A stretch of DNA of 64,000 nucleotides, from contig CP054837.1 of the NCBI GenBank assembly GCA_028768525.1, positions 5,700,001-5,764,000 on the forward strand. Direction: 5' to 3'. The position numbers and the translations under genes are program-made. Under the pieces are notes generated by a model. That model had not been told where the DNA came from and did not search any database. It saw nothing but the letters and a program-made list of their open reading frames with translations. Origin of the DNA: Desulfobacter sp. Lineage in GTDB: Bacteria; Desulfobacterota; Desulfobacteria; Desulfobacterales; Desulfobacteraceae. Each line of letters begins with the position of its first letter. The first letter of the stretch is position 1. Positions 53,930 to 63,998 of this stretch are shown here, piece by piece.

Positions 53930-55732
53930 ATGGACGATACCTTATTAAGCTATTATGAGCGGGAACTGACCTTTATCCGGGAAATGGGGGCCCAGTTTGC
54001 GGCCAAATACCCGAAAATCGCAGGACGCCTTCAACTGGAGCCCGATAACTGCCATGATCCCCACACCGAGCGCCTCATAGAGGCGTTTGCCTATATCAGC
54101 GGAAGGATTCATAAAAAAATAGATGATGATTTTCCTGAGATTACCGAATCCATTATGGGAATCACCTATCCCCATTACAACAACCCCATCCCGTCCATGA
54201 CCATTGTCAGGTTTATGCCCAATGAAAAAAGCATCACGGAGAAGGGGTACGGGATTCCAAAGGACGTCACCCTGTTTTCACGGCCGGTAAAGGGGGTGCC
54301 CTGCACCTTTACCCTTTGTTCCCCTGTATCCCTGTGGCCGGTGAAAATAGGGGCCGTCTCCCTTGAAGATCCCGGTCCCGAGGCCGGCAGGGCCGTTCAA
54401 TGCCTCCATATCGGGCTTGAAACCGTAAATGATATTGATTTTTGCGACCTGGAATGTGATTCCCTGCGTTTTTTCCTCAACGGCCAGGCCCAGCATGTTT
54501 TCCACCTCTACCAAAGGCTGTTTAACAACAGCTGCGGCATTGAACTCGCCTATACGGATACAAAGGGCGCAAAGCAACGCATTCAACTGGATGCCGGCGC
54601 CATCAGCCCTGTGGGGTTCGATCCGGAAGACAAAATGCTGCCCTTCAGCAAACGTTCCTTTCCGGGCTATCTGCTTTTGTTTGAATACTTCACCTTTCCG
54701 GAGAAGTTTTTGTATTTTGACCTGGCAGGATTGGAGACACTCAGGGGAGGCGGTAAAGGCACAGCCATTTCATTAAACATTTACCTGGATGAGGCTGTTA
54801 AACGCGAAGTGGTGGTGAATACGGAAACCTTTGCATTGTATACCGCTCCTGCCGTTAACCTGTTCAAGAAAATTGCCGAACCCATGCGGGTGGAGCACCG
54901 GAAAACCGAATACCGGGTCGTGCCGGATTTAAGGCGGGCCAATGCCACTGAAGTTTATACCGTGGACCGGGTGACCCCGGCCACGGTGTCCGGGGATACT
55001 GAAAAGGAATACCGGCCTTTTTACTCCATCCGCCACCACCTTTCCTTTGAAGAGACCGGAACCAAACATGTGTTCTGGCACAGCCAGCGCAGGCCGTCGG
55101 GGAAGAAGGAGGATAAGGGGACAGAGGTGTATCTCTCTTTTACCGATCTGAATATGACCCCTGCAGATCCGGATACAGAGATTCTCACCATCCACCAGAC
55201 CTGCACCAACAGGGACCTGCCCTCACGGCTGCCCTTCGGGGATAAACGGGGTGATTTTACCATGGAGCTTGCCGCTCCAGCGGATAAAATCATCTGCCTG
55301 GTCAAACCCACCCCCACCCTCCGGCCCTTCATGGGCAGGTCATTGCAATGGCGGATGATTTCCCATTTGTCCCTGAACTACATCTCCATCGTGGAAGGGG
55401 GGGAAGATGCCTTAAAGGAAATATTAAACCTCTACGATTTTCAGGGCTCCGCCACCACCAAACAACAGGTCAGCGGTATTGTTTCTGTGGCCTGCCGCCA
55501 TGTAACCAAACGGGTCCGTCATGCCTTTGCAAGGGGGGTTGAAATTACCATCACCATGGACGGGGATAAATTTGTAGGGTCAGGCCTTTATCTTTTCGGC
55601 GCCGTATTGGAGCGCTTTTTCGCCCAATACGTGTCCGTGAATTCTTTTTCCCAGCTTGTATTGAAAACCATCCAGAAAAAAGAGGAATTAAAACGGTGGC
55701 CTCCACGAAGCGGCAATCAGATCCTGATTTGA
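53930..55732 (+). CDS. tssF: T6SS baseplate TssF
   Basis: 600 residues. LLSYYERELTFIREMGAQFAAKYPKIAGRLQLEPDNCHDPHTERLIEAFAYISGRIHKKIDDDFPEITESIM is the TssF N-terminus. It forms the baseplate wedge with TssG; the two genes overlap by 37 bases. Confidence 0.96.
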   Translation: MDDTLLSYYERELTFIREMGAQFAAKYPKIAGRLQLEPDNCHDPHTERLIEAFAYISGRIHKKIDDDFPEITESIMGITYPHYNNPIPSMTIVRFMPNEKSITEKGYGIPKDVTLFSRPVKGVPCTFTLCSPVSLWPVKIGAVSLEDPGPEAGRAVQCLHIGLETVNDIDFCDLECDSLRFFLNGQAQHVFHLYQRLFNNSCGIELAYTDTKGAKQRIQLDAGAISPVGFDPEDKMLPFSKRSFPGYLLLFEYFTFPEKFLYFDLAGLETLRGGGKGTAISLNIYLDEAVKREVVVNTETFALYTAPAVNLFKKIAEPMRVEHRKTEYRVVPDLRRANATEVYTVDRVTPATVSGDTEKEYRPFYSIRHHLSFEETGTKHVFWHSQRRPSGKKEDKGTEVYLSFTDLNMTPADPDTEILTIHQTCTNRDLPSRLPFGDKRGDFTMELAAPADKIICLVKPTPTLRPFMGRSLQWRMISHLSLNYISIVEGGEDALKEILNLYDFQGSATTKQQVSGIVSVACRHVTKRVRHAFARGVEITITMDGDKFVGSGLYLFGAVLERFFAQYVSVNSFSQLVLKTIQKKEELKRWPPRSGNQILI

Positions 55733-56796
55733 TATCCGGAATGGGCACAAGCATAGAGGAAACGCTCTATGATGCCTTTTATGAATTTTCGTTTTTCAGG
55801 GCCGCCGCCCTGCTGGAAAAGCTTGCCCCGGAAAAGGAGGCGCTTGGCAAGGCGCTGGAGCCTGAGAAAGAACCGGTGCGGTTTTCCGTCAACCCTGGGT
55901 TTTCCTTTCCGGCCAGTGATATTGCCGGCTTAAAAAAGGACCGGGAAAACGGCCGCGCTGATATGGCGGTGGCATTCATGGGCCTTATCGGGCCTTCGGG
56001 CCTCCTCCCCGACTGGTATAATCAGCTGGCCATGGACCGGATTAAAAAAAAAGACCACACCTTTACCGATTTTTTAAATCTTTTTCACCACAGGCTGATT
56101 ACCCTGTTTTACCTGGCCTGGAAAAAACAGCGGTTTCCGGAAAACTACATCCCCGGTGCCGGAGACAGGCTGTCGCGGTACCTTTTAAGCCTTGCCGGGC
56201 TTGGCACTTCCGGGATGGTCGGGCTTCTTGGGCTGCCCAGGGAATCCTTGACCTTTTATGCGGGGCTGCTTTCCCTGCCCGTGGCATCGGCCACGGGAAT
56301 TGAAGCCGCCATTGAATATTTTTCAGGGGCGCCCACCCGGGTGCAACAATTTGTGGAAAGGGAAGTTCCCCTGGAAGACGCGGACTGCACGCGCCTTGGG
56401 GCCGCCAATGCCTCCCTTGGGCTGGATGCGGTCTGCGGCAGCCGTGTCAAAGAATGCCAGACCAAATTCAGGGTCAACCTCGGACCCGTATCATACAGGG
56501 ACTACCGTCGGTTTATCCCCTCAGGCGACCTCCTTGGTCCGGTGTTTTCACTGACCCGTTTCATGGTGGGGGTGGAGTTTGAATTTGAACTCAGGATATT
56601 TCTGAAAAAAGAGGATGTCCCGGGATGCAGACTCGGGGAACCCGGACCGGAACGGGCCTGTCTTGGCTGGACCACCTGGACGGCGTCCCCTGAACATCGG
56701 TTTGACAAAGATCAGTACATTACCTTTCAGGAGGCGGATCTCCGCCAGGTTAAAAAATCCGCGCCACCACCCGGCCGGGAAAAAAGCCAGGTTTAA
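55696..56796 (+). CDS. tssG: T6SS baseplate TssG
   Basis: 366 residues. YEFSFFRAAALLEKL, RFSVNPGFSFPASDI and FMGLIGPSGLLPDWYNQL are TssG features. GTG start with AGAGG 10 bases upstream; ATG 55741 would remove 15 residues. Confidence 0.95.
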   Translation: MASTKRQSDPDLISGMGTSIEETLYDAFYEFSFFRAAALLEKLAPEKEALGKALEPEKEPVRFSVNPGFSFPASDIAGLKKDRENGRADMAVAFMGLIGPSGLLPDWYNQLAMDRIKKKDHTFTDFLNLFHHRLITLFYLAWKKQRFPENYIPGAGDRLSRYLLSLAGLGTSGMVGLLGLPRESLTFYAGLLSLPVASATGIEAAIEYFSGAPTRVQQFVEREVPLEDADCTRLGAANASLGLDAVCGSRVKECQTKFRVNLGPVSYRDYRRFIPSGDLLGPVFSLTRFMVGVEFEFELRIFLKKEDVPGCRLGEPGPERACLGWTTWTASPEHRFDKDQYITFQEADLRQVKKSAPPPGREKSQV

Positions 56797-56816
56797 TCTT
56801 AAGGAAAGGAGCAAGG

Positions 56817-59465
56817 ATGGCAGTATCCAATCTAAAATCACTTATCGGCAAACTGAATACCGCATGCAGGAAGAGCTTGGAATCCGCGGCAGGGCTGTGC
56901 CTGTCCCGTACCCATTATGATGTGGAACTGGAGCATTTTTTCCTGAAACTTTTTGATATCCAGAATACGGATCTCAACAAAATTCTTAAGTATTTTGAAG
57001 TCAACGAATCCCACCTGATCCGGGATCTCACCGATGTCATGGAAAAATTTAAAACAGGGAATGCAAGGACTCCGGCCCTGTCCCCCAGGATACCGGAAAT
57101 GATAAAACAGGCCTGGCTTACGGCCTCGGTTGATTTCACCGCCCCCTCGGTACGGTCGGGCCATATTCTGCTGTCCCTGTTGTCAAATCCGGAATCCGCA
57201 AGAAGCCTGGTCTCCAGTTCGTCTTTGTTTGAAAAAATATCGGTTGAAACATTGCAGGAATCCTTTATGGAGCTGACATCGGGCTCTGTTGAAGACCAGG
57301 AGCAGGGCGCCCGGGAAGCTGCCGGCCCTGTGCCGGACAGCAGCGTTTCCGCATCTGGCCCGGGCGGCAGCGCCCAGGCCCTGGCCCAATACACCATCAA
57401 CCTGACCGAAAAGGCCGGGGCCGGGGAAATTGACCCGGTGCTGGGCCGGGACTTTGAAATCCGCCAGATGGTGGATATCCTGATCCGGCGGCGTCAGAAC
57501 AACCCCATTCTCACTGGCGAGGCAGGGGTCGGAAAAACTGCGGTTGTGGAGGGGTTTGCCCTGAGGATTGCCCAGGGGGATGTGCCGCCGGTGCTCCAGG
57601 GGGTGGCCGTACACACCCTGGATTTAGGGCTGCTCCAGGCCGGTGCCGGTATCAAGGGCGAATTTGAGGAAAGGCTTAAATCGGTCATCAACGAGGTCAA
57701 GGCCTCTCCTGTTCCCATTATTCTGTTCATTGACGAAGCCCACACCCTCATCGGAGCGGGCGGGGCCGCCGGTTCCGGCGATGCGGCCAACCTGCTGAAA
57801 CCCGCCCTGGCCAGGGGAGAGCTGAGAACCATCGCCGCCACCACCTGGGCGGAATATAAAAAATACTTTGAAAAGGATGCGGCCATGGCCCGGCGTTTCC
57901 AGGTGGTAAAAATTGAAGAGCCGGACGAGGAAAAGGCCATGGTCATGATGCGGGCCATTGCGCCCTTTCTGGAAAAACATCACCAGGTCATGATCACCGA
58001 TGAGGCGCTCCAGGAAACGGTCCGGCTCTCATCCCGGTATATCTCCGGCCGTCAGCTTCCGGACAAGGCGGTCAGCGTATTGGATACGGCCTGCGCCAGG
58101 ATCGCCATCGGGCTGACAACAGAGCCTGCGGCCATTGAAGATGCCAGGCGGTATATGGACCAGCTGGACCGGGAGAAAACCATTCTGGAAAAGGAAACCG
58201 CCCTGGGCAGGGATCATGGTGAGCGGCTTGCCCGGATCGCCGAAGAAAAAGAAAGGGCAGAACAGGAACTGGACCGCCTTGGCTCCCAGTTTGAAAAGGA
58301 GATGGCTGTGGCTCAAGGTATCCGGGAGATCCACGCCGACATTCGGGACCGCCATGAGAGCCAGGACAATGAGGGGCTTGAAGATAAACAAAGCCAGCTG
58401 GCCAAACTGGAGGCAGAATTTGAAGAGATTCAAAAGGAGGAGGCATTGGTGCATATTGCCGTGGATTGCGATACGGTGTCTGCCGTCATCTCCGGATGGA
58501 CAGGTATTCCCACAGGGTCCATGCTCACCGATGAGATTGAAACGGTCCTCTCCCTGAGCCGCCGCCTCAAGGAGCGTATCATCGGCCAGGACCATGCCCT
58601 TGAAGCCATTGAGCAGGTGATTCAGACCGCCCATGCAGGCATCGAAGACCCCTCCAAGCCCACAGGCGTGTTCATGCTGGTCGGCCCCTCCGGCGTCGGT
58701 AAGACCGAAACCGCCCTGGCATTGTCCGATATGCTTTACGGGGGTGAACAGAATATGATCACCATCAATATGTCAGAATTCCAGGAAGCCCACACCGTGT
58801 CCAGCCTCAAAGGGTCCCCCCCGGGGTATGTGGGATACGGCGAGGGCGGCGTCCTCACCGAGGCGGTCCGGCGTAAACCCTACAGCGTGGTGCTTCTGGA
58901 CGAGGTGGAAAAGGCCCATCCCGATGTCACGGAAATGTTTTACCAGGTATTTGACAAGGGATATATGGAAGACGGGGAGGGCAGGGTCATTGATTTTAAA
59001 AATACCTTGATCATACTGACCTCCAACCTGGGCACGGATCTGATTATGAAGGCCTGCCTGGGCCAGGAATCCATACCTGAACCGGATGTTTTATCGGAAA
59101 TGCTCACCCCTGATCTCCAGGCCCATTTTAAACCGGCCTTTCTGGGACGGATGAAAATCGTGCCCTATTTCCCCATCACCGACGACAATATGAAGCTGAT
59201 TATCCGGCTCAAGCTCCAGCGGATTGTCAAACGCATGGCCGGCAACCGGCAGATTGAACTGAGGTATGAGGACGCCATCATCGACGCCATTGCCGAACGC
59301 TGCACCGAGGTGGACTCCGGGGCCAGGAATGTGGACCATATCCTGACCAACACCCTTTTGCCCGAGATGAGCCGGGAGCTTCTGTCACGCATGGCCAAAG
59401 GGGAACCCGTGAGCAAGGTTGAGGTGGCCCTGGGTAAAACAGGATTTGAATTCAGGCTGGAATAG
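56817..59465 (+). CDS. tssH: T6SS disaggregase TssH (ClpV)
   Basis: 882 residues. Clp N domain, two AAA+ modules with Walker A GEAGVGKTA near 235 and GPSGVGKTE near 624, an M-type coiled coil near 445-540, and the ClpV-type linker. It recycles contracted TssBC sheath. Last gene of the plus-strand T6SS operon. Confidence 0.96.
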   Translation: MAVSNLKSLIGKLNTACRKSLESAAGLCLSRTHYDVELEHFFLKLFDIQNTDLNKILKYFEVNESHLIRDLTDVMEKFKTGNARTPALSPRIPEMIKQAWLTASVDFTAPSVRSGHILLSLLSNPESARSLVSSSSLFEKISVETLQESFMELTSGSVEDQEQGAREAAGPVPDSSVSASGPGGSAQALAQYTINLTEKAGAGEIDPVLGRDFEIRQMVDILIRRRQNNPILTGEAGVGKTAVVEGFALRIAQGDVPPVLQGVAVHTLDLGLLQAGAGIKGEFEERLKSVINEVKASPVPIILFIDEAHTLIGAGGAAGSGDAANLLKPALARGELRTIAATTWAEYKKYFEKDAAMARRFQVVKIEEPDEEKAMVMMRAIAPFLEKHHQVMITDEALQETVRLSSRYISGRQLPDKAVSVLDTACARIAIGLTTEPAAIEDARRYMDQLDREKTILEKETALGRDHGERLARIAEEKERAEQELDRLGSQFEKEMAVAQGIREIHADIRDRHESQDNEGLEDKQSQLAKLEAEFEEIQKEEALVHIAVDCDTVSAVISGWTGIPTGSMLTDEIETVLSLSRRLKERIIGQDHALEAIEQVIQTAHAGIEDPSKPTGVFMLVGPSGVGKTETALALSDMLYGGEQNMITINMSEFQEAHTVSSLKGSPPGYVGYGEGGVLTEAVRRKPYSVVLLDEVEKAHPDVTEMFYQVFDKGYMEDGEGRVIDFKNTLIILTSNLGTDLIMKACLGQESIPEPDVLSEMLTPDLQAHFKPAFLGRMKIVPYFPITDDNMKLIIRLKLQRIVKRMAGNRQIELRYEDAIIDAIAERCTEVDSGARNVDHILTNTLLPEMSRELLSRMAKGEPVSKVEVALGKTGFEFRLE

Positions 59466-59517
59466 TCAATGGTGCAGCGGCCAAGCCCCTGTCCGGTAAC
59501 CTTTTGGCGGCCCCGGA

Positions 59518-59922
59518 TCAGGGAAGGTCAATACGGGTCTGCCCCGGACTTTGAATGGTGATGGTCCCCCCCCAGGTGCAGGTCAGGGTGGCGGTATCGT
59601 TCAGGGCAGGCTGGTTGCCAATGAGCACGGTGGGGGCGCCGGGTTTCCAGGGAGAAGCCGTTGCCGGCACACAGGGCGCAGGCGTCGGGGTGTATACACC
59701 GAGTGCGGCTGTGGTCGCAGCGGAGGTGGCGGCGGCAACGGCCGGATTGGACTGGGTGTTGCACATGCCGAATGATACGATATTCTTTAAGGGCAGATGA
59801 TCCATGATGTTGGCCATGGGCGTGGTGCTGGAGACTCCCTTTTCAGGGGTGACCGCAAGGGCGCTGGGGGTTGTACCGAAGCTGCATTGAAGCATGGCGC
59901 CTGCACAGACTTGTTTCGGCAT
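59518..59922 (-). CDS. DUF4280 PAAR-like spike protein
   Basis: 134 residues. MPKQVCAGAMLQCSFG start, ANIMDH, FGMC, PCVPATASPWKPGAPTVLIGNQPALNDTATLTCTWGGTITIQSPGQ are the DUF4280 family signature. These proteins take the place of PAAR tips on T6SS or related contractile spikes. It ends the minus-strand cargo operon. AAAGGAC precedes its ATG. Confidence 0.93.
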   Translation of the reverse strand: MPKQVCAGAMLQCSFGTTPSALAVTPEKGVSSTTPMANIMDHLPLKNIVSFGMCNTQSNPAVAAATSAATTAALGVYTPTPAPCVPATASPWKPGAPTVLIGNQPALNDTATLTCTWGGTITIQSPGQTRIDLP

Positions 59923-59945
59923 TGAATAATGTCCTTTCGAAAGAT

Positions 59946-61031
59946 TTATTTTGTTTTCCGGTTGGCGTCCGTCACCTTAATGGGTTCCGGTCCGAAAATC
60001 TTACCGTTCATGATAATGTAGCACAGGTTTTTTCCCGGAGGAAAAACAGCCTTTTCTCCCCCGGCCAGGGCGTTGATGGAAAAATACCCCCGGCCGAGCA
60101 TGCCCCGTGCAAGCGGTTTTCCATACACCGGCACCGCCCAGTCAAAGCGGACAGGGGCCTCCCGGTTAAGCCCGACAACTGCCAGGGTAACCGGAATGAC
60201 GGCTGCAATGTCGGTTCGGCCGCCGTCTTTAAGATGGTGCATGCTTTTTTCCCCGGCCAGGTGGTAATCGTGGATTGACAGGGTGAAGGCGCCGAATATA
60301 TTGAGACGGGGTGTATTCCCCTCCATTGAATATTCACTGGAAAACCTGAGTCCGTATTCAGGGGGATCTGGGGTTTTGGCTGTGGGCCGATAACAGGGCA
60401 TTCCCCCAATTGCACGGGAAGCCGGCTCCGGATGGACAGGCGTTGACATTAGGGGGACAGGCTCCCTGTCCCCGTGCAGTTCAACCACAACCGTGTTGGA
60501 CGCCTGATCAAAATTAATTACCCCGATAGACCATGTCCCCGTATCCCAGTCCATTTGCAGCCGCCGGGCATCCAGCCGGGTCATTTGGGCCATCCTCAAT
60601 GCAAGCCCCGGCGGTTTTGGGCCGTCCAGATCCGGGCTGCCGTCTATAGGGGTCTTGTTTCCTGTTTCATGGCCAAAGGCCGCTGCAAACCGGACAGCCC
60701 CGGTCCTCATGTTCGTTCCGGCCAGAATGCAGTTTGCAGGCAGGCGGATTTCCCAGTCCCGGTCCCCGCTCTGGGCAATGGCCATGACCAGGGGCAGCCA
60801 ATCCACATCCGTGGTCCATATGTGTTGGGGCGCACTGACCGCCACCCCTGAAAAATCTTTATCCAGCAGCCCTGCTTCCCGGGTCCGCAGCACCAGAGAA
60901 TCGGAACTGAAAAATTCATCATCACTGAATGCCATCAATGGCTCAATGCTTTCATCCGTCCGGGCAAAAACCAGGGCTGCCCAGACCAGCAGCCAAATCA
61001 ATTGTATGAAAATGCAGCGTCCTTTAATCAT
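59946..61031 (-). CDS. Unknown protein with signal sequence, paralog of next gene
   Basis: 361 residues. N-terminal hydrophobic segment (IFIQLIWLLVWAALVFA) suggests export. From about residue 35 it aligns over its length with the protein at 61053-62060: shared blocks are LVMA...SGDRDWE-RL-ANC, GTNM--GAV-FA, GPKPPGLAL, PVT-AV-G, DWAVPVYGKP and GYFSI. No known family recognised. Linked to PAAR-like and metallopeptidase genes of the T6SS, so a cargo, adaptor or immunity role is likely. Confidence 0.6.
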   Translation of the reverse strand: MIKGRCIFIQLIWLLVWAALVFARTDESIEPLMAFSDDEFFSSDSLVLRTREAGLLDKDFSGVAVSAPQHIWTTDVDWLPLVMAIAQSGDRDWEIRLPANCILAGTNMRTGAVRFAAAFGHETGNKTPIDGSPDLDGPKPPGLALRMAQMTRLDARRLQMDWDTGTWSIGVINFDQASNTVVVELHGDREPVPLMSTPVHPEPASRAIGGMPCYRPTAKTPDPPEYGLRFSSEYSMEGNTPRLNIFGAFTLSIHDYHLAGEKSMHHLKDGGRTDIAAVIPVTLAVVGLNREAPVRFDWAVPVYGKPLARGMLGRGYFSINALAGGEKAVFPPGKNLCYIIMNGKIFGPEPIKVTDANRKTK

Positions 61032-61052
61032 AATGCCCCTTTAAACTTTTAA

Positions 61053-62060
61053 TCAGGATATCCGGAAAGAATGGGGACCATAGATACCGCCGTCGGCGAT
61101 GATGTAAAAAACATAGTCCCCGGGGGGCAGCTCACGTATCTTTCCTTTTTCATCGGCATCAATGGAAAAATATCCCTGGAATACGGTTCCCAGATCCATG
61201 GGATTTCCATAGACGGGGACGCCCCATTCAAAGGTCAGGGGCTTGTCCCAGTCCACGCCCAGGACAGCCATTGTCACAGGAACGACCGCCGCGACATTCT
61301 GGGGGCCAGCGCCCTGGTAATCATGGGTCACCTGATCGTCGGGCAGGTGAAACACTCTCAATGCAAACCTGAAGGATCCGTAAACATAAAAAAAAGGATA
61401 CCCAGGGTCGCTGCTCTGTTCATAGGTGAAGGAGACGCCGTAGGCCGGCGGCCGGGGGGTTTTATCAATGGGCAGGTAACAGGGGGCTTCGCCGCCCCCT
61501 TCAAGGAAGGGGTCCGGAAATATCGGCCGGGTCGGCATATACTGGGCCGGGCCTTCTCCAGTCAATTCAACGGGCACGGTATTTGACGCCCAGTCATAAT
61601 AAATAAGTCCAAAGGTCCAGTTTCCGGGTTCCCAGGGGATATTCAGCCGCTCTTTGGCATCAATTTCCCTGAGCTGGGCCAGGGCCAGGGCCAGCCCGGG
61701 CGGTTTCGGCCCCCTTGATTCTTCGGTTTTTTCCGGTTCTGGGCTTCTCTCCTGCTCATCCTGGATAAATGCCTCTGCAAAACAGACCGCACCGTTTGCC
61801 ATATTGGTTCCCACCACCTGGCAATTGGCTCCCAGTCTCATCTCCCAATCCCTGTCACCGCTGAGGCGGACCGCCATAACAAGGGGAATTTTCCCCCGTA
61901 TCCTGGTGTCTATTTTTCCAGGCGCATTCACAGCCATCCCCGTATAGTCCACATCCAGCAACCGGGATTCACGGGAGTCATGAACGGCTTGATCTGCATC
62001 AAAAAATTCTGATTCATTAAATTTAAGGATTTCCTTGACAATGTCCTCTATTGAAACCAT
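61053..62060 (-). CDS. Unknown protein, cytosolic paralog of previous gene
   Basis: 335 residues, no signal peptide. Homologous to 59946-61031 but starts directly with a cytosolic N-terminus (VSIEDIVKEILKFNESEFFDADQ). GGAG precedes the ATG; 21 bases separate it from its paralog. The pattern (one exported, one not) suggests division of labour, for example protection in two compartments or two related effectors. Low confidence on function. Confidence 0.6.
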   Translation of the reverse strand: MVSIEDIVKEILKFNESEFFDADQAVHDSRESRLLDVDYTGMAVNAPGKIDTRIRGKIPLVMAVRLSGDRDWEMRLGANCQVVGTNMANGAVCFAEAFIQDEQERSPEPEKTEESRGPKPPGLALALAQLREIDAKERLNIPWEPGNWTFGLIYYDWASNTVPVELTGEGPAQYMPTRPIFPDPFLEGGGEAPCYLPIDKTPRPPAYGVSFTYEQSSDPGYPFFYVYGSFRFALRVFHLPDDQVTHDYQGAGPQNVAAVVPVTMAVLGVDWDKPLTFEWGVPVYGNPMDLGTVFQGYFSIDADEKGKIRELPPGDYVFYIIADGGIYGPHSFRIS

Positions 62061-62126
62061 AGTCTTCTCCGTCCAGTGTGCACCTGGGTTGATTCTGGCT
62101 TGTCCTGCATCTGCGGCACCGTCCTG

Positions 62127-63998
62127 TTACAGCGTTTTCATCTTTGCAAGCTGAAGGCAGGGCTGGCACATTTTGCAAAAGTCCCTGCTCTCTTTGTCCG
62201 TCGTTCTATGGAACATGATACATACACTGCCTCTGTCCTCGGGTTCCGGTTCCTTTTCACCGGCATTCTGCCAGTTCACTTTTTTCTTAACATCCGAGCC
62301 TTTAGGGGCATCAAATTCATCTTCAAACACAAGCCGGCTGCCATTGACGGCTTTCAGCTTTCGTTCCACCCCCGCAATCCAGACGGTGCTGCCCGGGCCC
62401 AGGTCTTTAAAATCAGTTGGGTCGTCCAGTTCATAGGTATCTGTATTTTTGGTGGGATCATTTTTTATGGTGGTCTGAATTTTAAATTCCACGGCGGCAT
62501 CTTTGGTACTGGTGAAACCGGAGGTGAATTCCAGTTTGTTGCCGGGATTGACTTTTTTCAGGGTCTTTTTCACCCCGTTGACGAAAACATCCAGCCCTTC
62601 AACCTTTTTCAAGGCATTGGCATCCACCACCTCGTGGATCGTTTTGGCCGTGGTTTCGGCTTTTTTTATTTTTGTTTTAATGCTGTGTTTGACAACCTGG
62701 TCTTTTGCCGAGAGAAATTTCTGGGTAAAGACAAGTTTCTTTCCCTTGACCCCCTTCAGTGTTCTGTTGGTCCCGTTTACCTTGATGGCCTGGCCCACCA
62801 GCTTGTCAAAATTAGCCGGATCCGTCACCTCATGGTCGTTTCTGGTGGTTGACGGTTCCGTCTTGGTTTTTGTTTGAAATGTCAACTGATTCTCAGACCA
62901 GCCTTTGCATTTGCCCATGGTATATTTGGTCACGGCTGAGCGGCAATGGGAACCGGAACCGCCATGGGCCACATATTGCTTGGGATGATTTTTCAGTGAC
63001 GGGAGTTTTGTGGCGGCATTTCTGGGGGTCAGCCCCACCTTATGACCGAATTCATGGGCTGTGGTATTGTTGAATTCTATCTCATTCTTGTTTGACGTCG
63101 AGGATGACGGCGGAGGGACATAGGTTGCGACAATACCGGCCGGGTCAGCCCAGCCTGCCCATGCTTTGCCCCACCTTACCTTCAGTTTGATATAGACGGG
63201 CGCGGTCTGGGTGGGCACCGGCGGATTGCCGGTTGCCCCCTTGGACAGGTCCACTTTAACGGTATAGGTGGTTTCCCGTCCGTGGTAGACCTCAACACAT
63301 CCGTCGGCAATGCTTCCGCCTTTTGCCCAGGGCCGCTGGGTCCTGCTCCACTCACCTTCGATCACCAGGGCTGCGCCTGCGGCCAGGGCCGGTTTTGATA
63401 CAATGGGGCTGTACTTTATATTTCCAAGGGGGAAGGTGACCTTGCCCCCGTTTGCCTTTAAGCTGTGTATTGGGGAGGCCATGGCCTCATTTAGCGGGTC
63501 GCACTGGAATTCGCAGACAATAAGGTTGTCCTTCACCGGGTGTTCATTTTCTTTTTTTAGTTTCAGCTTGGCCTTGTTTCTGAATTGAATGATATTTCCG
63601 GTGCCCACATTGGCAACGATGTTGGTCGCGTGCCCCCCTTTTTTTAGCTGGTACTCTTTATAAAAGGTCCGGTTTTGGAAATCGGCGTCAAAATCCTCTT
63701 TTCTGAATTTTTTCTCATTGGCAAGGACCATTTCGGCAAATACCTTGGCAAAGGCTTTTGCTGCCTTCTTAGGCTCTTTTGCGGCGAAATTATTGGCATA
63801 GGTCATCTGATACCAGAATTTGCGCCATACTTCGATTTTTTTGGTCTTTATTTTTTTTGAACTGCCTGAGATGTCAATATTGGGCGCCGGTTTCAGTTCA
63901 GCACTTATTTCAAACTGATCTCCCCCGTATTGCGAGGTGTAAAAGGAAATTTCCGGTGTCCATCCGTCGTTCCCCGTCGTTATTGTCTTTTTGTCCGG
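62127..63998 (-). CDS. Putative T6SS effector, HEFGH zinc metallopeptidase (5' end outside window)
   Basis: At least 623 residues; the frame runs open through the right edge, so the true N-terminus is not visible (an internal ATG lies at 63806). The motif NNTTAHEFGHKVGL contains the HExxH zinc-peptidase site. C-terminal to it lie three imperfect repeats of about 58 residues, each starting 'HEV-D...' or 'YEL-D' and containing 'VNG..KTLK.V.GKKLVF' and 'K.AA..'. The last 30 residues are Cys-rich (CKMCQPC). The linkage to the PAAR-like gene supports a T6SS cargo protease. Confidence 0.7.
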   Translation of the reverse strand, partial: PDKKTITTGNDGWTPEISFYTSQYGGDQFEISAELKPAPNIDISGSSKKIKTKKIEVWRKFWYQMTYANNFAAKEPKKAAKAFAKVFAEMVLANEKKFRKEDFDADFQNRTFYKEYQLKKGGHATNIVANVGTGNIIQFRNKAKLKLKKENEHPVKDNLIVCEFQCDPLNEAMASPIHSLKANGGKVTFPLGNIKYSPIVSKPALAAGAALVIEGEWSRTQRPWAKGGSIADGCVEVYHGRETTYTVKVDLSKGATGNPPVPTQTAPVYIKLKVRWGKAWAGWADPAGIVATYVPPPSSSTSNKNEIEFNNTTAHEFGHKVGLTPRNAATKLPSLKNHPKQYVAHGGSGSHCRSAVTKYTMGKCKGWSENQLTFQTKTKTEPSTTRNDHEVTDPANFDKLVGQAIKVNGTNRTLKGVKGKKLVFTQKFLSAKDQVVKHSIKTKIKKAETTAKTIHEVVDANALKKVEGLDVFVNGVKKTLKKVNPGNKLEFTSGFTSTKDAAVEFKIQTTIKNDPTKNTDTYELDDPTDFKDLGPGSTVWIAGVERKLKAVNGSRLVFEDEFDAPKGSDVKKKVNWQNAGEKEPEPEDRGSVCIMFHRTTDKESRDFCKMCQPCLQLAKMKTL

